A stretch of 64,000 nt of DNA from HKCCE3408 sp039183205 (GCA_039183205.1 JBCDBR010000001.1:240321-304320); one strand, 5' to 3'; positions 44,131 through 53,614 are shown, counted from the first letter of the stretch. Notes: generated by a model not told the origin, from the sequence alone. Numbers and translations are program-made.

Positions 44131-44442
44131 GTAGAATGCTCCTAGCCGGTGGTCTTTTCCGGCATCCACTTCGGTTACCACTTACGGTGGGGTGCGACTC
44201 CCCAAACCCTTACCGCCGAGTAAACCCATATCATGTGAAGGTTTCTGCGGGATAGGTCAGGTCAGCACAGTTAGCGCAATCATTGGGAACTTTTTTGTTT
44301 CCATACGTAACATTTGATCGCGCAACACGTGACAAATGCGCCTGCCACGGCAACGATTCGCAACTTTGACGTTGATTCCCTGGGCGGAAAACCTGACAAT
44401 CAAGAAAAAATTGGCATACGGGCAGACTAAGGAATTCCTGCA
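44131..44442. promoter_or_regulatory. Divergent regulatory region between pckA and chvI
   Basis: A 312-bp region without a gene. On the + strand TTGATT (44372-44377) and GACAAT (44395-44400) with a 17-bp spacer form a candidate chvI promoter, and AAGGAA precedes the chvI ATG. The side near pckA has a GGGG/CCCC hairpin around 44190-44205 that may fold in the leader. One GTGAC is present near 44330, but I do not see the repeated GTCAC pattern that would support a ChvI site. Confidence 0.4.
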
Positions 44443-45144
44443 ATGGCGCGGATCGCACTGGTCGACGACGACAGAAACATTCTGACTTCGGTGGCGATGA
44501 CGCTTGAAGCCGAGGGCTTTGAGGTTGAAACCTATAACGATGGGCAATCGGCGTTAGAGGCGTTTAATCGCCGCATGCCAGAACTTGCCGTCTTGGACAT
44601 CAAGATGCCGCGTATGGACGGCATGGACCTACTGCAACGTCTGCGCCAGAAATCAAAGGTTCCCGTCATCTTTCTGACGTCCAAAGACGATGAGATCGAT
44701 GAGCTCATGGGCCTTCGGATGGGGGCGGACGACTACGTCAAAAAACCGTTTTCCCAGCGTTTATTGGTCGAGCGCATCCGGTCGATCCTGCGGCGGCAGG
44801 AGGCATTGGCCGCCGATGGTGGCGCCGCGCCCGAAGACGCCCAGGTCATGACCCGCGGAGAGCTTACAATGGACCCGCTGCGCCACTCTGTCAGTTGGAA
44901 AGGCCTCGATGTTTCGCTGACAGTGACGGAGTTTTTGCTGCTGCAAGCCTTGGCGCAGCGTCCCGGCTTCGTCAAAAGCCGCGATCAACTGATGGATGTG
45001 GCGTATGACGAACAAGTATATGTTGATGACCGAACCATCGACAGTCACATCAAACGACTGCGCAAAAAGATGCGGGAGGTTGACGGCGAATTCTCGGCGA
45101 TTGAGACGCTTTACGGAATTGGCTATCGCTATAACGAAGAGTAA
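44443..45144 (+). CDS. chvI: Two-component response regulator ChvI
   Basis: OmpR-type regulator that with ChvG senses envelope or acid stress. The 233-residue protein has the receiver acidic pocket DDDRN (8-12), phosphoacceptor Asp52 in VLDIKMPRMDG, the lysine in DDYVKKPFS and a winged-helix output domain (about 130-230; DDRTIDSHIKRLRKKM). chvG, hprK, rapZ and PTS genes follow in the same direction. Confidence 0.93.
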   Translation: MARIALVDDDRNILTSVAMTLEAEGFEVETYNDGQSALEAFNRRMPELAVLDIKMPRMDGMDLLQRLRQKSKVPVIFLTSKDDEIDELMGLRMGADDYVKKPFSQRLLVERIRSILRRQEALAADGGAAPEDAQVMTRGELTMDPLRHSVSWKGLDVSLTVTEFLLLQALAQRPGFVKSRDQLMDVAYDEQVYVDDRTIDSHIKRLRKKMREVDGEFSAIETLYGIGYRYNEE

Positions 45145-45170
45145 ACGCCCGCACGCTACTGTGGCTTTCG

Positions 45171-46895
45171 ATGTCGCTCGCTTCTGATCTTTCAATGACG
45201 AACCGTCGCGCCCGGGCGCGCGGCGACATTGTGTTGGGCGAGGATTGGGACCGGCCGCAGGGGGCGCTTGAGTCCGAACTCCGTGCGGCGCGTAAACGCC
45301 GCTCCATTATATCGCTGAACCGCTCGCCGCTTGCGCGGAAGATCATTGTTTTCAACCTGCTCGGGATTTTGGTGCTTGTTGCCGGTGTCCTGTATTTGAA
45401 CCCAGTACGGGATTCGTTGGTTTTGCAGCGCGAACGCGCTTTGGCCATCGAAGCGCAATTGATTGCCGATGTGTTTGAGGCCACGCTGACCGAAGTGGGC
45501 CCGGGTGATGCCACCGAGATGCCAAACCCGGCCGAAACGCTGCGCCGGATTGGGTTGTCCGAGGGCTTAGATGTCTTTGTCTATGCGCGCGACGGAACGT
45601 TGCTCACCTCGACCGATACGGTGGCCCGAAACCCCGTGCGTCCGGTGCAAGGGCTTGATGAGCGACAACAATCAACCACGATCATCACCGATTTTCTCAA
45701 CTCCGTTTGGGAGCTGATTGCCGCGGTTCTGTCAGGCGGCGATCTGCCACAGGAAAGCGTGTCGCTGTCCGAAATCTCTGGCGCGTTGGTTGAGACGGCG
45801 TTTCGCGGTGGCACCGCTTTGGTCCGCAATTCCGGCCCCGCAGGTGCCAGCTATACAGCGGCAAGTCCGGTTGAGGGTCCATCCGGCGTGATCGGCGTGA
45901 TCGCTGTGACGACAGCCGCCGGCGAGGTCGACCAACTGGTGCGTGCCGAGCGAGAGCAAATTTTGCAGATGTTTGTGATCGCGCTGTTGGTCTCCATTGT
46001 TTTGAGCCTTGTGCTTGCATCGACGATTGCAAATCCGCTAAGCGATCTGTCCGCCGCCGCGGAGCTTGGGCGCGACAAGAACGCACGTAAGATGAGCCCG
46101 ACGCGCGTGCGCATCCCCGACTTGACAGGACGACCGGATGAGATCGGCCAATTGTCGGGCGCGCTCCGCGGCATGGTGTCCGCGCTTTATGATCGCATCG
46201 ATTCAAACGAGCAATTCGCCGCCGATGTCAGCCATGAAATAAAGAACCCGTTGGCATCTTTGCAATCGGCTGTCGGCACGATGCGTGTCGCGCGCACTGA
46301 CGATCAGCGCAATCGCCTCCTTGAGGTCATTGAGCATGATGTTAAGCGCCTCGATCGCCTGGTCAGCGATATCTCGAACGCTTCGCGCCTCGATTCAGAA
46401 CTTGTGAAAGAGGAGGAAGAGGAATTCGACTTGATCCGCATGCTGGAAAACCTAAGCCGGTATCATGCCGAGGAGGCAGAGCGACGCGGTGTCGAATTCA
46501 TTATCGACCTCCCACGGGAACCGGTCATGACGACGGGGCTTGAGGCACGGCTCGCGCAGGTTTTCGTCAACCTGATCACCAACGCGATTTCCTTCTGTCA
46601 AGAAGGCGACGCGGTGCGCATTTGGGCGCGCAAACGTGAAAACAGGGTGCTGGTTGTCGTGGAAGACACCGGCCCCGGTATCCCCGAAGAGGCCCTGACC
46701 AAGGTTTTCAACCGGTTCTATTCGGAACGGCCAGAACAGCAGTTCGGCAATCATTCCGGTCTTGGGCTTGCGATATCGAAACAAATCGTCGAGGCCCATG
46801 GCGGCGTGATTTGGTCAGAAAACATTCGCCCGACCGAAGCAGACACCACGTCTGAGCCGCTTGGCGCCCGGTTCGTCGTTGGTTTGCCGGTGTAG
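45171..46895 (+). CDS. chvG: Sensor histidine kinase ChvG
   Basis: A 574-residue membrane kinase with two transmembrane helices (about 58-76 and 266-287) flanking a periplasmic sensor domain of about 190 residues, a HAMP segment (about 288-345), the H-box FAADVSHEIKNPLAS (His355) and a C-terminal ATPase domain with ITNAISF, DTGPGIP and GLGLAISKQIVEAHGG. In rhizobia its periplasmic partner ExoR represses it; ExoR is not seen here. It starts 26 bases after chvI. Confidence 0.93.
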   Translation: MSLASDLSMTNRRARARGDIVLGEDWDRPQGALESELRAARKRRSIISLNRSPLARKIIVFNLLGILVLVAGVLYLNPVRDSLVLQRERALAIEAQLIADVFEATLTEVGPGDATEMPNPAETLRRIGLSEGLDVFVYARDGTLLTSTDTVARNPVRPVQGLDERQQSTTIITDFLNSVWELIAAVLSGGDLPQESVSLSEISGALVETAFRGGTALVRNSGPAGASYTAASPVEGPSGVIGVIAVTTAAGEVDQLVRAEREQILQMFVIALLVSIVLSLVLASTIANPLSDLSAAAELGRDKNARKMSPTRVRIPDLTGRPDEIGQLSGALRGMVSALYDRIDSNEQFAADVSHEIKNPLASLQSAVGTMRVARTDDQRNRLLEVIEHDVKRLDRLVSDISNASRLDSELVKEEEEEFDLIRMLENLSRYHAEEAERRGVEFIIDLPREPVMTTGLEARLAQVFVNLITNAISFCQEGDAVRIWARKRENRVLVVVEDTGPGIPEEALTKVFNRFYSERPEQQFGNHSGLGLAISKQIVEAHGGVIWSENIRPTEADTTSEPLGARFVVGLPV

Positions 46896-46900
46896 CTCGG

Positions 46901-47377
46901 GTGGCTGCCGCGCCCGAAACGCCGCGATCGCAAAGCCTTTTCGACATCGCAAAAGAACTACCGGATGGTGGGTTTCTGGTTCATGGCGCAGCGATTGCAA
47001 TCGCCGGACGTGGGGTGTTGTTTTTCGGCCCATCAGGCGCCGGCAAAAGCCAAGCGGCTCTCGGCATGATGGCCTTGGGCGCCACGCTGATCGCGGACGA
47101 CCAGCTGATTATCGACACAGGGCCCGTGTTGCGTGCTCTGCCGGATACACCGGGATTGATTGAGGCGCGGGGCGTCGGCCTCTTGGCGACCCGGCTAGAA
47201 CCGGTGCCCGTACCCTTCGCGCTTGCCATCGATCTCAACGCTGCCGAGCCGCAACGCTTACCGCCCTCGCGTGTCCTTGACTGTTCCGACGCAGAAGTCC
47301 CGCTAATTTTGGCCGCAGGTCACCCAAATCTCGCCCCAGTCGTGATGCAATATCTGCGAGGAGGCCGGTCGAAGTGA
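46901..47377 (+). CDS. hprK: HPr kinase/phosphorylase, short alphaproteobacterial form
   Basis: A 158-residue protein equal to the C-terminal catalytic domain of HprK; the N-terminal domain of the firmicute enzyme is absent, as usual in alphaproteobacteria. It has the P-loop FFGPSGAGKS (about 41-50), LIADDQLIID and the family segment IEARGVGLLA. It would phosphorylate HPr on a serine (see ptsH below). GTG at 46901 lies 5 bases after chvG, and the stop overlaps rapZ by 4 bases. Confidence 0.9.
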   Translation: MAAAPETPRSQSLFDIAKELPDGGFLVHGAAIAIAGRGVLFFGPSGAGKSQAALGMMALGATLIADDQLIIDTGPVLRALPDTPGLIEARGVGLLATRLEPVPVPFALAIDLNAAEPQRLPPSRVLDCSDAEVPLILAAGHPNLAPVVMQYLRGGRSK

Positions 47378-48279
47378 AAGACAAAACCGTGGAATCGCAA
47401 GGTGAAGACGCCGCCCGGATCGTGTTTGTCTCCGGCCCGTCCGGCGCTGGACGGTCAACGGCCATTCGGGCCTTGGAAGATTTGGGTTTTGAGGCGATCG
47501 ACAATCTGCCGCTTTCGATGGTTCCAGCGCTTTTGGACGGCCCACCTCCGACACGGCCCTTGGTTCTGGGAACAGACACGCGCAACCGAGACTATTCCGC
47601 CGATGCTTTGATCCACGCCGTGGTGCGGACGAATGAAGACCCCGACGTGCTGGTCGACCTTGTCTATCTCGACTGTGCAAGCGACGTTTTGGTGCGGCGG
47701 TTTTCAGAAACGCGCCGCCGACACCCGCTGGCTCCAGAAGATCGGCCGGAGATCGGCATTGAGCTCGAACGCGATCTCTTGGCACCAGTGCGCGCACAAG
47801 CGGGCATTTTGATCGACACATCGGATTTGAGCCCGCACGAGCTAAGGGCCGAAATCAGCCGTTGGTTTTCGCCGTCCGGCGCGCAACGTTTGGCGATCAC
47901 TGTGCAGAGCTTTTCTTACAAACGCGGCCTGCCTATGGGCGCCGATTTGGTGTTCGACTGCCGATTTCTGCGCAATCCATATTGGTCCGCGGATTTGCGG
48001 CCCATGGATGGGCGTGACGCTGCCGTTCAAGCCTATGTCGCGGACGACCCGCGCTTTGCGGCATTTGCCGCACAAGTTTCCGCGCTAATTGAGACATTGC
48101 TGCCGGCCTATCGCGAGGAAGGTCGTGCGCATGTCTCTGTCGCTTTTGGATGCACAGGGGGGCGGCACCGTTCGGTTGCGATGGCTGAAAACCTGAGTGG
48201 CCACCTTGCGGAGGCCGGATGGCAGGTGTCTAAAAGGCATCGAGAACTGGAACGGCGCGGCGCTTTGCGGGCGCCATGA
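47374..48279 (+). CDS. rapZ: RNase adapter / nucleotide-binding protein RapZ
   Basis: A 301-residue YvcJ/RapZ protein with an N-terminal P-loop GPSGAGRST, the EAIDNLPLSM segment and the C-terminal domain with SFSYKRGLPMGADLVFDCRFLRNPYW and FGCTGGRHRSVAMAE, which bind small RNA or metabolites in E. coli. In E. coli it links cell-wall precursor level to GlmS; here it lies between hprK and PTS genes, as in many alphaproteobacteria. Start GTG at 47374. Confidence 0.93.
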   Translation: MKDKTVESQGEDAARIVFVSGPSGAGRSTAIRALEDLGFEAIDNLPLSMVPALLDGPPPTRPLVLGTDTRNRDYSADALIHAVVRTNEDPDVLVDLVYLDCASDVLVRRFSETRRRHPLAPEDRPEIGIELERDLLAPVRAQAGILIDTSDLSPHELRAEISRWFSPSGAQRLAITVQSFSYKRGLPMGADLVFDCRFLRNPYWSADLRPMDGRDAAVQAYVADDPRFAAFAAQVSALIETLLPAYREEGRAHVSVAFGCTGGRHRSVAMAENLSGHLAEAGWQVSKRHRELERRGALRAP

Positions 48280-48689
48280 TCCGGGGCGAGAAGGGTTTGA
48301 TTGGTATTGTCATCGTCGCGCATGGTCGGCTCGCAACTGAGCTGAAGAACGCCACAGAACATGTGGTCGGTCCGCAAGACTGTATGATTGCGATCCAAAT
48401 TTCCGCTGACGAAAACCGAAGCCGCGCGCAAGCTGCCATCTGTGAGGCCGCCGATGCGGTCGATCGAGGGCATGGCGTTGTTTTGGTCACAGACATGTAT
48501 GGCGGGTCACCTTCCAACCTGTCGCTGAACGCATGCAAGCCGCAAAATCGCAAGATCGTCACCGGGGTAAATTTGCCCATGTTGATCAAGCTCGCGAAAT
48601 CTCGGGCGTTGTCGGTGGACGAGGCTGTGAAGCACTGCGTGGCCGCCGGCAAACGGTATATCAACGCGTTTGACGGAGCCACTGAATGA
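48276..48689 (+). CDS. PTS EIIA component, mannose/fructose (EIIA-Man) family
   Basis: A 137-residue phosphocarrier of the EIIA-Man fold. The phosphorylated His is H16 in IVIVAHGRLA, and the TDMYGGSPSN motif (about 73-82) is typical. No sugar-specific EIIB or EIIC genes accompany it, so it probably works as a regulatory phosphate acceptor. It overlaps rapZ and ptsH by 4 bases each. Confidence 0.9.
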   Translation: MIRGEKGLIGIVIVAHGRLATELKNATEHVVGPQDCMIAIQISADENRSRAQAAICEAADAVDRGHGVVLVTDMYGGSPSNLSLNACKPQNRKIVTGVNLPMLIKLAKSRALSVDEAVKHCVAAGKRYINAFDGATE

Positions 48690-48958
48690 GCGTCGTCCGG
48701 CAGCTCGAGATTATCAATGTGAAAGGCCTGCATGCACGTGCTTCGGCCAAACTTGTAGAAGTTGTCGAAGCACATCAAGCGGAATGCACAGTTCGGCGCG
48801 AAGGGCTTGATGCAGCCGGTGACAGCATCATGGGCCTTTTGATGTTGGCAGCCGCATACGGAACCTTTATTGAGGTCGAAACGAGCGGACCAGACGCTGA
48901 AGCGTTGGCTGCGGCGATCGCCAGACTGGTGGCGAACAAGTTCGAAGAGGACCAGTGA
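48686..48958 (+). CDS. ptsH: Phosphocarrier protein HPr
   Basis: A 90-residue HPr with the catalytic His16 in KGLHARAS and the regulatory Ser47 in GDSIMGLLMLAA, the site that HprK would phosphorylate. EI (ptsP or ptsI) is not in the window. The gene closes the chvI-chvG-hprK-rapZ-EIIA-HPr group. Confidence 0.93.
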   Translation: MSVVRQLEIINVKGLHARASAKLVEVVEAHQAECTVRREGLDAAGDSIMGLLMLAAAYGTFIEVETSGPDAEALAAAIARLVANKFEEDQ

Positions 48959-48999
48959 TCCGGCCCTAGGCTTGGCTGGTCTCGGTAAGGCGAGATGTT

Positions 49000-49920
49000 T
49001 TGACGGACATCACGACACAGCGCATTAAACGCCATGGCGGGTCCGCAAGGATATCAGCGCCAGCCCCTCGCGTTTACGACCGGCGAAGCCTGACCTACGC
49101 CAATTCGTTTGAGGATCCGTGGACGCGGAATATCATCAAGGCAATCGAAATGCTGTCGGGCAAGCTGACGATTATGCGTCGGGTCCGCCAATTCGAAAAG
49201 CTTGGCTCGCCTTCAGGGCCTGCGTTTTGGCCGGCTACGATGAAGGTCATGGGCATCGATTTGGGCACGCCAGATGATCAGCTCGACCGCATTCCGACGG
49301 AAGGCCCCGTTGTATTTGTTGCCAATCACCCGCACGGCTTAGTCGATGGGATGATCCTGGCGGATCTCATCGGGCGGCGGCGAAACGATTACCGTATCCT
49401 AACGCGGGCGCTTTTGACGGGATTGGACGAGTCGGCCACGGGTTACATGATTTCGGTGCCCTTCCCGCATGAAGTTGATGCACAGCGGAAAATGGTTGAA
49501 ATGCGTGCCGAGGCAATGAAGCACCTAAAGCAAAACGGCCTTATCGCTCTTTTTCCGTCCGGCACGGTCGCGTCCTCCGATACGTGGTTCGGTCCGGCGA
49601 TTGAGCGTGAATGGAACCCCTTTACTGCGAAGATGATACGCACCTCGGGTGCGACGATCGTGCCGTGCTATTTTCGCGGGTCAAATTCGCGCATCTATCA
49701 GATCGCAAATCAGATTTCGCCGGTTGTGCGACAAGGGCTGTTGATTCACGAAGTTGTGCATGCATTCGATAAGCCGCAAGCTCCGATCATCGGCCGGCCG
49801 ATCCCGCCGGAAGAGTGGGACGAGCCCATCAAGACACCTCGGCGTTTTATGGCGTGGCTTCGACGCCGGACGCTGGCGCTGAAGAACAACCCAGACGGCG
49901 CCCCGGTCTTCAGGCGTTAA
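49000..49920 (+). CDS. Lysophospholipid acyltransferase family protein
   Basis: A 306-residue acyltransferase-like protein with VVFVANHPHGLVDGMIL as the catalytic His motif region and LIALFPSGTVASSD as the acceptor motif. It resembles the hemolysin-like or ornithine-lipid O-acyltransferase branch more than PlsC proper, so the product could be a phospholipid or an aminolipid. The start is TTG at 49000; an ATG at 48995 gives a 2-codon dead end. It follows ptsH by 41 bases and may be in the same transcript. Confidence 0.8.
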   Translation: MTDITTQRIKRHGGSARISAPAPRVYDRRSLTYANSFEDPWTRNIIKAIEMLSGKLTIMRRVRQFEKLGSPSGPAFWPATMKVMGIDLGTPDDQLDRIPTEGPVVFVANHPHGLVDGMILADLIGRRRNDYRILTRALLTGLDESATGYMISVPFPHEVDAQRKMVEMRAEAMKHLKQNGLIALFPSGTVASSDTWFGPAIEREWNPFTAKMIRTSGATIVPCYFRGSNSRIYQIANQISPVVRQGLLIHEVVHAFDKPQAPIIGRPIPPEEWDEPIKTPRRFMAWLRRRTLALKNNPDGAPVFRR

Positions 49921-49953
49921 ACGGTCGACTTGATCGGGATCAGTCCCGCGGGC

Positions 49954-50832
49954 CTACCGCGTTGGCACCGGGTGTTCTCCGCGATAATCGTAAAAGCCCC
50001 GATCGGTTTTCCGGCCGAGCCAGCCCGCCTCGACGTATTTCGTCAGCAAAGGGCACGGGCGGTATTTCGTGTCCGCCAAACCATCGTGCAGAACATTCAT
50101 GATCGCCAAGCAGGTATCGAGGCCGATGAAATCAGCGAGCTCCAGCGGGCCCATCGGGTGGTTTGCGCCCAGTTTCATCGACTCGTCAATCGAACGAACA
50201 GATCCCACACCTTCATAGAGCGCATAGACCGCCTCGTTTATCATCGGCATCAAGATACGATTTACGATGAAGGCAGGGTAGTCCTCGGCGCTAGCAGATG
50301 TTTTTCCGAGTTGGTCGACAACCGACTTACACGTCTGGAACGTCGCTTCGTCGGTTGCAATCCCGCGAATGAGCTCAACCAGCTGCATAACCGGGACAGG
50401 GTTCATAAAATGAAAGCCCATGAATTTCTCCGGACGGTCTGTCCGGCTGGCAAGCCGCGTGATCGAAATGGAGGACGTGTTCGATGTAAGGATCGTTTCA
50501 GGTTTGAGGTGCGGCACCAAATCCTCAAAAATCGCCTGCTTTATCGCTTCTCTTTCGGTCGCGGCTTCGATGATCAAATCCGAGGCACCGAGTTCTGAAA
50601 GCTTCAGCGTCGTTTGGATGCGCCCAAGCGCCTGGGTGCTTGCCTCGGCTTCGATACGTTGCCGGCTGACTTGCCGCTCGAGGTTCTTGCGTATCTTACC
50701 GACGCCGTCGCGCAAAGCATCTTCGGTAACGTCGGTCATCAAGACGTTGTAGCCCGCAAGGGCGCATACATGGGCGATCCCACTGCCCATTTGCCCGGCT
50801 CCCACAATGCCAATTTGCTTTACCTCACCCAT
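49954..50832 (-). CDS. 3-hydroxybutyryl-CoA dehydrogenase
   Basis: A 292-residue NAD(P)-dependent 3-hydroxyacyl-CoA dehydrogenase with the nucleotide motif GIVGAGQMGSGIAHV (about 7-21), LIIEAATERE, SNTSSISITRLA (Ser in the active site), MGFHFMNPVPVM (catalytic His) and NHPMGPLELADFIGLD. It acts in butyrate or polyhydroxybutyrate and acyl-CoA turnover. Divergent from the DUF6473 gene. It converges with the acyltransferase gene 33 bp away. Confidence 0.92.
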   Translation of the reverse strand: MGEVKQIGIVGAGQMGSGIAHVCALAGYNVLMTDVTEDALRDGVGKIRKNLERQVSRQRIEAEASTQALGRIQTTLKLSELGASDLIIEAATEREAIKQAIFEDLVPHLKPETILTSNTSSISITRLASRTDRPEKFMGFHFMNPVPVMQLVELIRGIATDEATFQTCKSVVDQLGKTSASAEDYPAFIVNRILMPMINEAVYALYEGVGSVRSIDESMKLGANHPMGPLELADFIGLDTCLAIMNVLHDGLADTKYRPCPLLTKYVEAGWLGRKTDRGFYDYRGEHPVPTR

Positions 50833-50975
50833 GCGCGCGTCCTTCTCCCCGTGTCGGCGCGACCTTAGGCGTCCATCCAGCGAAGGCCAAGGGCGCGGAG
50901 GGTCAACTTAGGGGTTTTGCAACTTTCATACGGCATCAAAGGCCGAAGGTGGTCGTTGAGCGTCAGGTTAGGGCA

Positions 50976-51797
50976 ATGAGTTTCGAGAGCAAAAGCCAGT
51001 CACCGCTGGACTACAAGTCTATCAGCTATCCAGGGTCCATGGCAGAATTTCGCGGCCCCGAAGTTGATCTGGCGCAACGCCAAATCGTGTGCATCGGTGG
51101 CACGGAAACCTTTGGCCGCTTCATTGCGCATCCCTTCAGCCAAGTTCTTGCCGCTGGCATTGGCCGACCCGTGGCCAATTTGGGGGCCATGAATGCAGGT
51201 TTGGAGCTGATTTTGAACGACGCGGCAATCAATACCGCCTTGGAAACGGCTGACCATGTCGTGCTGCAAGTCACGGGGGCGCATCTGATGACCAATAGAT
51301 TTTACCGCGTCCATCCGCGTAGGAACGACCGGTTTCTACGCGCATCATCTGCGCTTAGCACGGTCTATCGCGCGACGGACTTCACCGAATTTCACTTTGT
51401 TCGCCACATGCTGTCCGTTTTGGCAGAGGAGTCAGCGGATAGGTTTGCCATCGTCGTTCGCGAATTGCAGGACGCGTGGGTTGCGCGCATGCGGTCCTTC
51501 ATCAACCGAATTGACGCTCCGGTGCACCTCCTTTGGATGGCGTTACATCCCCCGTCCGAGGCGCGGCCGGACCTGGAACAAGGCACCGATCCGCTTTTTG
51601 TAACCAAATCGATGCTGGCCGAGATCGTCGAGACTGCCGACACATTGACCATATGCGATGCGACCGATGACGAACGCGCGCAGCCATCCTACGGAATGCA
51701 GTTTTCTCCCCGAGAGATCGCGGCGGCCAAGGTGTTGCCGGGGCCAAGCCAGCATGACCGCGCGGCGAGCATGCTGGCCGAGATTGTCGGATCTTAG
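50976..51797 (+). CDS. DUF6473 family protein
   Basis: A 273-residue protein beginning SPLDYKSISYPGSMAEFRGP with IVCIGGTETFGRF and LGAMNAGLELILND, patterns typical of DUF6473 in Rhodobacterales. The GGTETFGRF/NLGAMNAG region resembles SGNH-hydrolase-like or sulfotransferase-neighbour proteins, but I cannot assign a reaction. ATG at 50976 preceded by AGGGC. The end overlaps the convergent etfA stop by 4 bases. Confidence 0.75.
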   Translation: MSFESKSQSPLDYKSISYPGSMAEFRGPEVDLAQRQIVCIGGTETFGRFIAHPFSQVLAAGIGRPVANLGAMNAGLELILNDAAINTALETADHVVLQVTGAHLMTNRFYRVHPRRNDRFLRASSALSTVYRATDFTEFHFVRHMLSVLAEESADRFAIVVRELQDAWVARMRSFINRIDAPVHLLWMALHPPSEARPDLEQGTDPLFVTKSMLAEIVETADTLTICDATDDERAQPSYGMQFSPREIAAAKVLPGPSQHDRAASMLAEIVGS

Positions 51798-52720
51798 AGC
51801 TTTCCGGTCAGCTCCGGCACAGCGTCGAATAGGTCCGCGACGAGTCCGTAATCGGCGACCTGGAAAATTGGCGCCTCTTCATCCTTGTTGATCGCCACGA
51901 TCACCTTGCTGTCCTTCATCCCGGCCAAATGCTGGATCGCGCCCGAGATACCAACGGCAATGTAAAGATCGGGCGCCACAACTTTACCGGTTTGGCCTAC
52001 CTGCCAATCGTTTGGCGCGTAGCCGGAATCAACCGCAGCGCGCGAGGCACCCACCGCGGCGCCAAGTTTGTCGGCCAGGCCTTCGATCAGTTCAAACTGC
52101 TCTTCCGAACCGACGCCGCGCCCGCCGGACACCACGACGCCCGCTGACGTCAACTCCGGACGGTCGCTTGCGGCAACCTTGTCTTCAACCCAAACGCTTA
52201 GGCCTGGATCGGCGACCGCGGCGATGTTTTCGATCGATGCCGTGCCGCCTTCGCCAGAGGCATCGAATGTCGATGTCCGGATCGTGGCCACCTTTTTGGC
52301 ATCGCTGGATTTCACGGTCTGAATCGCGTTTCCAGCATAGATCGGCCGCTCGAATGTTTCGGGATCGACGACGGCGGTGACCTCAGAAATCACCATCACG
52401 TCAAGCATTGCCGCGACCCGCGGCAGGATATTTTTTGATGCGGCCGTCGAAGGAGCGACGATATGGCTGTAATCCCCGGCGAGCCCAACGACCAAGTCGG
52501 CAACAGGCTCGGCCAAATCATGGCCATAGCTGTCGTCTTCGGCGCAAAGCACTTTGGTCACGCCATCAAGCTTTGCCGCCGACGCCGCAGCCCCGCCGCA
52601 GGACGCACCTGCGCATAGAACCGTCACCGCGCCCATTTCTTTCGCCGCGGTTAATGCCTTGGCCGTGCTATCAACCGAAAGCTCGCCATTTGTTACTTCT
52701 GCGATCAGGAGAACAGCCAT
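51794..52720 (-). CDS. etfA: Electron transfer flavoprotein subunit alpha
   Basis: The FAD-carrying subunit of ETF, which collects electrons from acyl-CoA dehydrogenases and passes them to ETF-QO. The 308-residue protein starts MAVLLIAEVTNGELS and has GRGVGSEEQFELIEGLADKLGAAVGASRAAVDSG, LYIAVGISGAIQHLAGM and INKDEEAPIFQVADYGLV. It is downstream of etfB, overlapping its stop by 1 base. Confidence 0.96.
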   Translation of the reverse strand: MAVLLIAEVTNGELSVDSTAKALTAAKEMGAVTVLCAGASCGGAAASAAKLDGVTKVLCAEDDSYGHDLAEPVADLVVGLAGDYSHIVAPSTAASKNILPRVAAMLDVMVISEVTAVVDPETFERPIYAGNAIQTVKSSDAKKVATIRTSTFDASGEGGTASIENIAAVADPGLSVWVEDKVAASDRPELTSAGVVVSGGRGVGSEEQFELIEGLADKLGAAVGASRAAVDSGYAPNDWQVGQTGKVVAPDLYIAVGISGAIQHLAGMKDSKVIVAINKDEEAPIFQVADYGLVADLFDAVPELTGKL

Positions 52721-53478
52721 CAAACAGCCCCCGCTTCTTTGAGTTTTTCTACTAATTCATCGACGGATCCCACGATAATCCCGGCGGCGCGTGCGTCGGG
52801 TTCAGCGGTGCCCAGGATCTCGAGCCGCGGCGCGACATCGACGCCGTAATCGGCCGCTGATTTTTCGTCCAACGGCTTTTTCTTGGCCTTCATGATGTTC
52901 GGCAACGATGCGTAGCGGGGTTCATTCAAGCGCAAGTCGACAGACACAATCGCTGGCAGCGTCACTTTAATCGTTTGCAGGCCGCCATCCACTTCGCGTG
53001 TGACGTTGGCATGGTCTCCATCGACGGACAATTCCGAAGCAAATGTTGCCTGTGCCCAACCTGTTAGCGCGCCCAGCATCTGGCCCGTGGCGTTCATGTC
53101 GTTGTCGATCGCCTGCTTGCCGCACAGAACAAGACCAGGCGCTTCTTCATCGATGATTGCCTTGAGGATTTTGGCCACCGCCAGCGGTTCGATATCGGTA
53201 TGAACGTCGTCGGCTGCGATCACCAAGATCGCACGGTCGGCACCCATGGCCAGCGCCGTGCGGAGTGTTTCTTGGCTTTGCTTCACGCCGATTGAAACAG
53301 CGACAACCTCTTCTGCGATCCCGGCCTCTTTCAGGCGGATTGCCTCTTCAACGGCAATCTCATCAAATGGGTTCATCGACATTTTGACATTCGCAAGATC
53401 GACACCGGAGCCGTCCGCCTTGACGCGAACCTTCACGTTGTAGTCGATCACGCGTTTTACAGGCACGAGAACCTTCAT
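52720..53478 (-). CDS. etfB: Electron transfer flavoprotein subunit beta
   Basis: AMP-binding subunit of ETF, 252 residues. Opens MKVLVPVKRVIDYNVKVRVK; has SMNPFDEIAVEEAIRLKE, GKQAIDNDMNATGQMLGALT and the C-terminal NIMKAKKKPLD recognition loop used for docking to dehydrogenases. GGAGGG precedes the ATG at 53478. Leads the etfBA operon, with a terminator-like hairpin of the preceding gene just upstream. Confidence 0.96.
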   Translation of the reverse strand: MKVLVPVKRVIDYNVKVRVKADGSGVDLANVKMSMNPFDEIAVEEAIRLKEAGIAEEVVAVSIGVKQSQETLRTALAMGADRAILVIAADDVHTDIEPLAVAKILKAIIDEEAPGLVLCGKQAIDNDMNATGQMLGALTGWAQATFASELSVDGDHANVTREVDGGLQTIKVTLPAIVSVDLRLNEPRYASLPNIMKAKKKPLDEKSAADYGVDVAPRLEILGTAEPDARAAGIIVGSVDELVEKLKEAGAV

Positions 53479-53568
53479 CGCGCATCCCTCCGTTTATCGG
53501 TGCGGCCGCAAAGCCCGCTACGTCGACGGTGTTAGACGTCTGCGTTGCATAACAATAGTGTAAAATCG

Positions 53569-53595
53569 ACGCGGCGCGCGCTAGGGACGCCGCGT
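53569..53595 (-). terminator. Intrinsic-type terminator after the hemolysin III gene
   Basis: ACGCGGCG (53569-53576) pairs perfectly with CGCCGCGT (53588-53595). Read leftward, the hairpin lies about 20 bases after the hemolysin III stop and is followed by CGATTTTAC, a short T run, before the etfBA operon. Confidence 0.5.
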
Positions 53596-53614
53596 TACTT
53601 CGATTTTCAAGCGC

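Noticed and set aside
44321..44340. Possible ChvI binding site (GTGAC)
   Set aside because: Only one GTGAC is present; the repeated GTCAC-type pattern needed is absent.
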